In this document: positions 44,243 through 44,518 of the stretch, in pieces | Numbering within the stretch: position 1 is the stretch's first letter | Layout: the number at the start of each line of letters is the position of its first letter | Assembly: GCA_024698145.1 (NCBI GenBank) | Contig: JAILRO010000011.1 | Coordinates: 1 to 44,518, forward strand | Reading direction: 5' to 3' | Length of the DNA stretch: 44,518 bases | Source of the DNA: Lachnospiraceae bacterium | Lineage (GTDB): Bacteria; Bacillota; Clostridia; Lachnospirales; Lachnospiraceae | Program-made: the position numbers and the translations under genes | Notes under the pieces: model-generated | Databases searched by the model: none | What the model saw: the letters and a program-made list of their open reading frames with translations, nothing else | Told to the model about the DNA's origin: nothing

Positions 44243-44272
44243 AGTATATCAGAGGTTTCTTTATGATGTCAG
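44243..44272 (-). promoter_or_regulatory. Candidate promoter of the polytopic membrane protein gene
   Basis: On the minus strand CTGACA (44272-44267), an 18-bp spacer and TATACT (44248-44243) lie about 91 bp upstream of the start. The -35 lies inside the heptad repeats at 44265-44285. Confidence 0.55.
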
Positions 44273-44285
44273 ATGTCAGATGTCA
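44265..44285. repeat. Three tandem GATGTCA heptads overlapping the -35 region
   Basis: GATGTCA occurs three times head to tail at 44265, 44272 and 44279. Such phased short repeats at a -35 box are typical of binding sites for response regulators. A matching palindrome, GTGACA-TT-TGTCAC, lies at 44306-44319, and TGACATC words also occur inside the repeat element. Confidence 0.7.
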
Positions 44286-44319
44286 CAACCGTATTCCTCA
44301 CCGCAGTGACATTTGTCAC

Positions 44320-44518
44320 AATTGCTGTTTAATGCACTTTTATTCCTAACAAACGCGTATAGATTATCAGATGTATGAATATCCTGTGACATCTGAAAGG
44401 TACTTAGAGGTTGTTGGTATGCCGTGAGTACATAAGCGAATGCCTGACATGGATGTCAGGCAAGGCATGCTGAGACAGGATGTCGAATCCATAGCCGGTC
44501 GCGTATTATAAGAAAGTG
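44320..44518. repeat. Structured non-coding repeat element, copy 2 (cut by window edge)
   Basis: From AATTGCTGTTTA at 44320 to about 44387 the sequence matches the left arm of copy 1 (4001-4070) with a single-base gap. From about 44388 to 44518 it matches the reverse complement of 4110-4243 of copy 1 with two changes. The hairpin TGCCTGACA (44441-44449)/TGTCAGGCA (44454-44462) is kept while its loop differs. The right arm and terminus lie outside the window. The element is upstream of the polytopic membrane gene. Confidence 0.85.

Noticed and set aside
1-44518. CRISPR array, tRNA, rRNA or prophage
   Set aside because: No regularly spaced repeats, cloverleaf-like sequence, rRNA signature or phage structural gene was recognised by reading.

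Overview
The window looks like a chromosomal segment of a low-GC, spore-lineage Firmicute of class Clostridia, most likely family Lachnospiraceae. This is inferred from the paired GlgC/GlgD ADP-glucose pyrophosphorylase, an orphan HydF hydrogenase maturase, a flavodiiron protein, SpoVG next to a single-domain GlmU-type enzyme, a DUF3737 protein and strong AGGAGG-type ribosome sites. No tRNA, rRNA, CRISPR array, transposase or phage gene was seen.

Layout. 1-218: C-terminal end of an AbiEii/AbiGii-type nucleotidyltransferase. 219-490: short direct repeats and a dead 14-codon start of a low-molecular-weight phosphatase gene, then the intact phosphatase. 1009-3998 (+): alpha/beta hydrolase, Cof-type HAD phosphatase, acylphosphatase and flavodiiron protein. 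4001-4379: a structured non-coding repeat. 4378-6690: methyltransferase, DUF2752 and DUF4190 membrane proteins. 6719-21199 (-): a long tightly packed block (small membrane peptide, VanW protein, AIR-synthase-like protein, Lrp regulator, aminotransferase, MutS2, OmpR-type response regulator and kinase, YhaM-type nuclease, Mfd, parvulin lipoprotein). 21232-24911 (+): unknown membrane protein, then an ECF sigma factor with a membrane-anchored beta-propeller protein as probable partner. 24952-29109 (-): pth, glmU-like, spoVG, glgD, glgC. 29332-32459 (-): thioesterase, acidic coiled-coil protein, HydF. 32597-34171 (+): membrane protein with a C39-peptidase-like domain that lacks the catalytic Cys and His. 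34203-35388 (-): AT-rich two-gene island between two near-identical terminators. 35547-40358 (-): MntP, flavodoxin, VOC protein, MFS transporter, DUF3737, OhrR-like regulator and glutathione peroxidase. 40534-44152 (-): NarL-type two-component pair and a large polytopic membrane protein. 44320-44518: a second copy of the repeat, cut by the window edge.

How it fits together. spoVG-glmU-pth and mfd-parvulin are pieces of the conserved Bacillus spoVG-glmU-prs-ctc-pth-mfd neighbourhood, here split by other genes. FprA, glutathione peroxidase, OhrR and flavodoxin form a plausible oxygen/peroxide defence set; similar AT-rich palindromes sit in the promoters of the last cluster.

The most unusual signal is the repeat at 4001-4379 and 44320-44518: the left arm has the same orientation in both copies, but the ~130-bp core is reverse-complemented, as if the core had flipped relative to its arms. 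Other points worth a look are the pseudo-peptidase, the AT-rich island between duplicated terminators and the single-domain GlmU.
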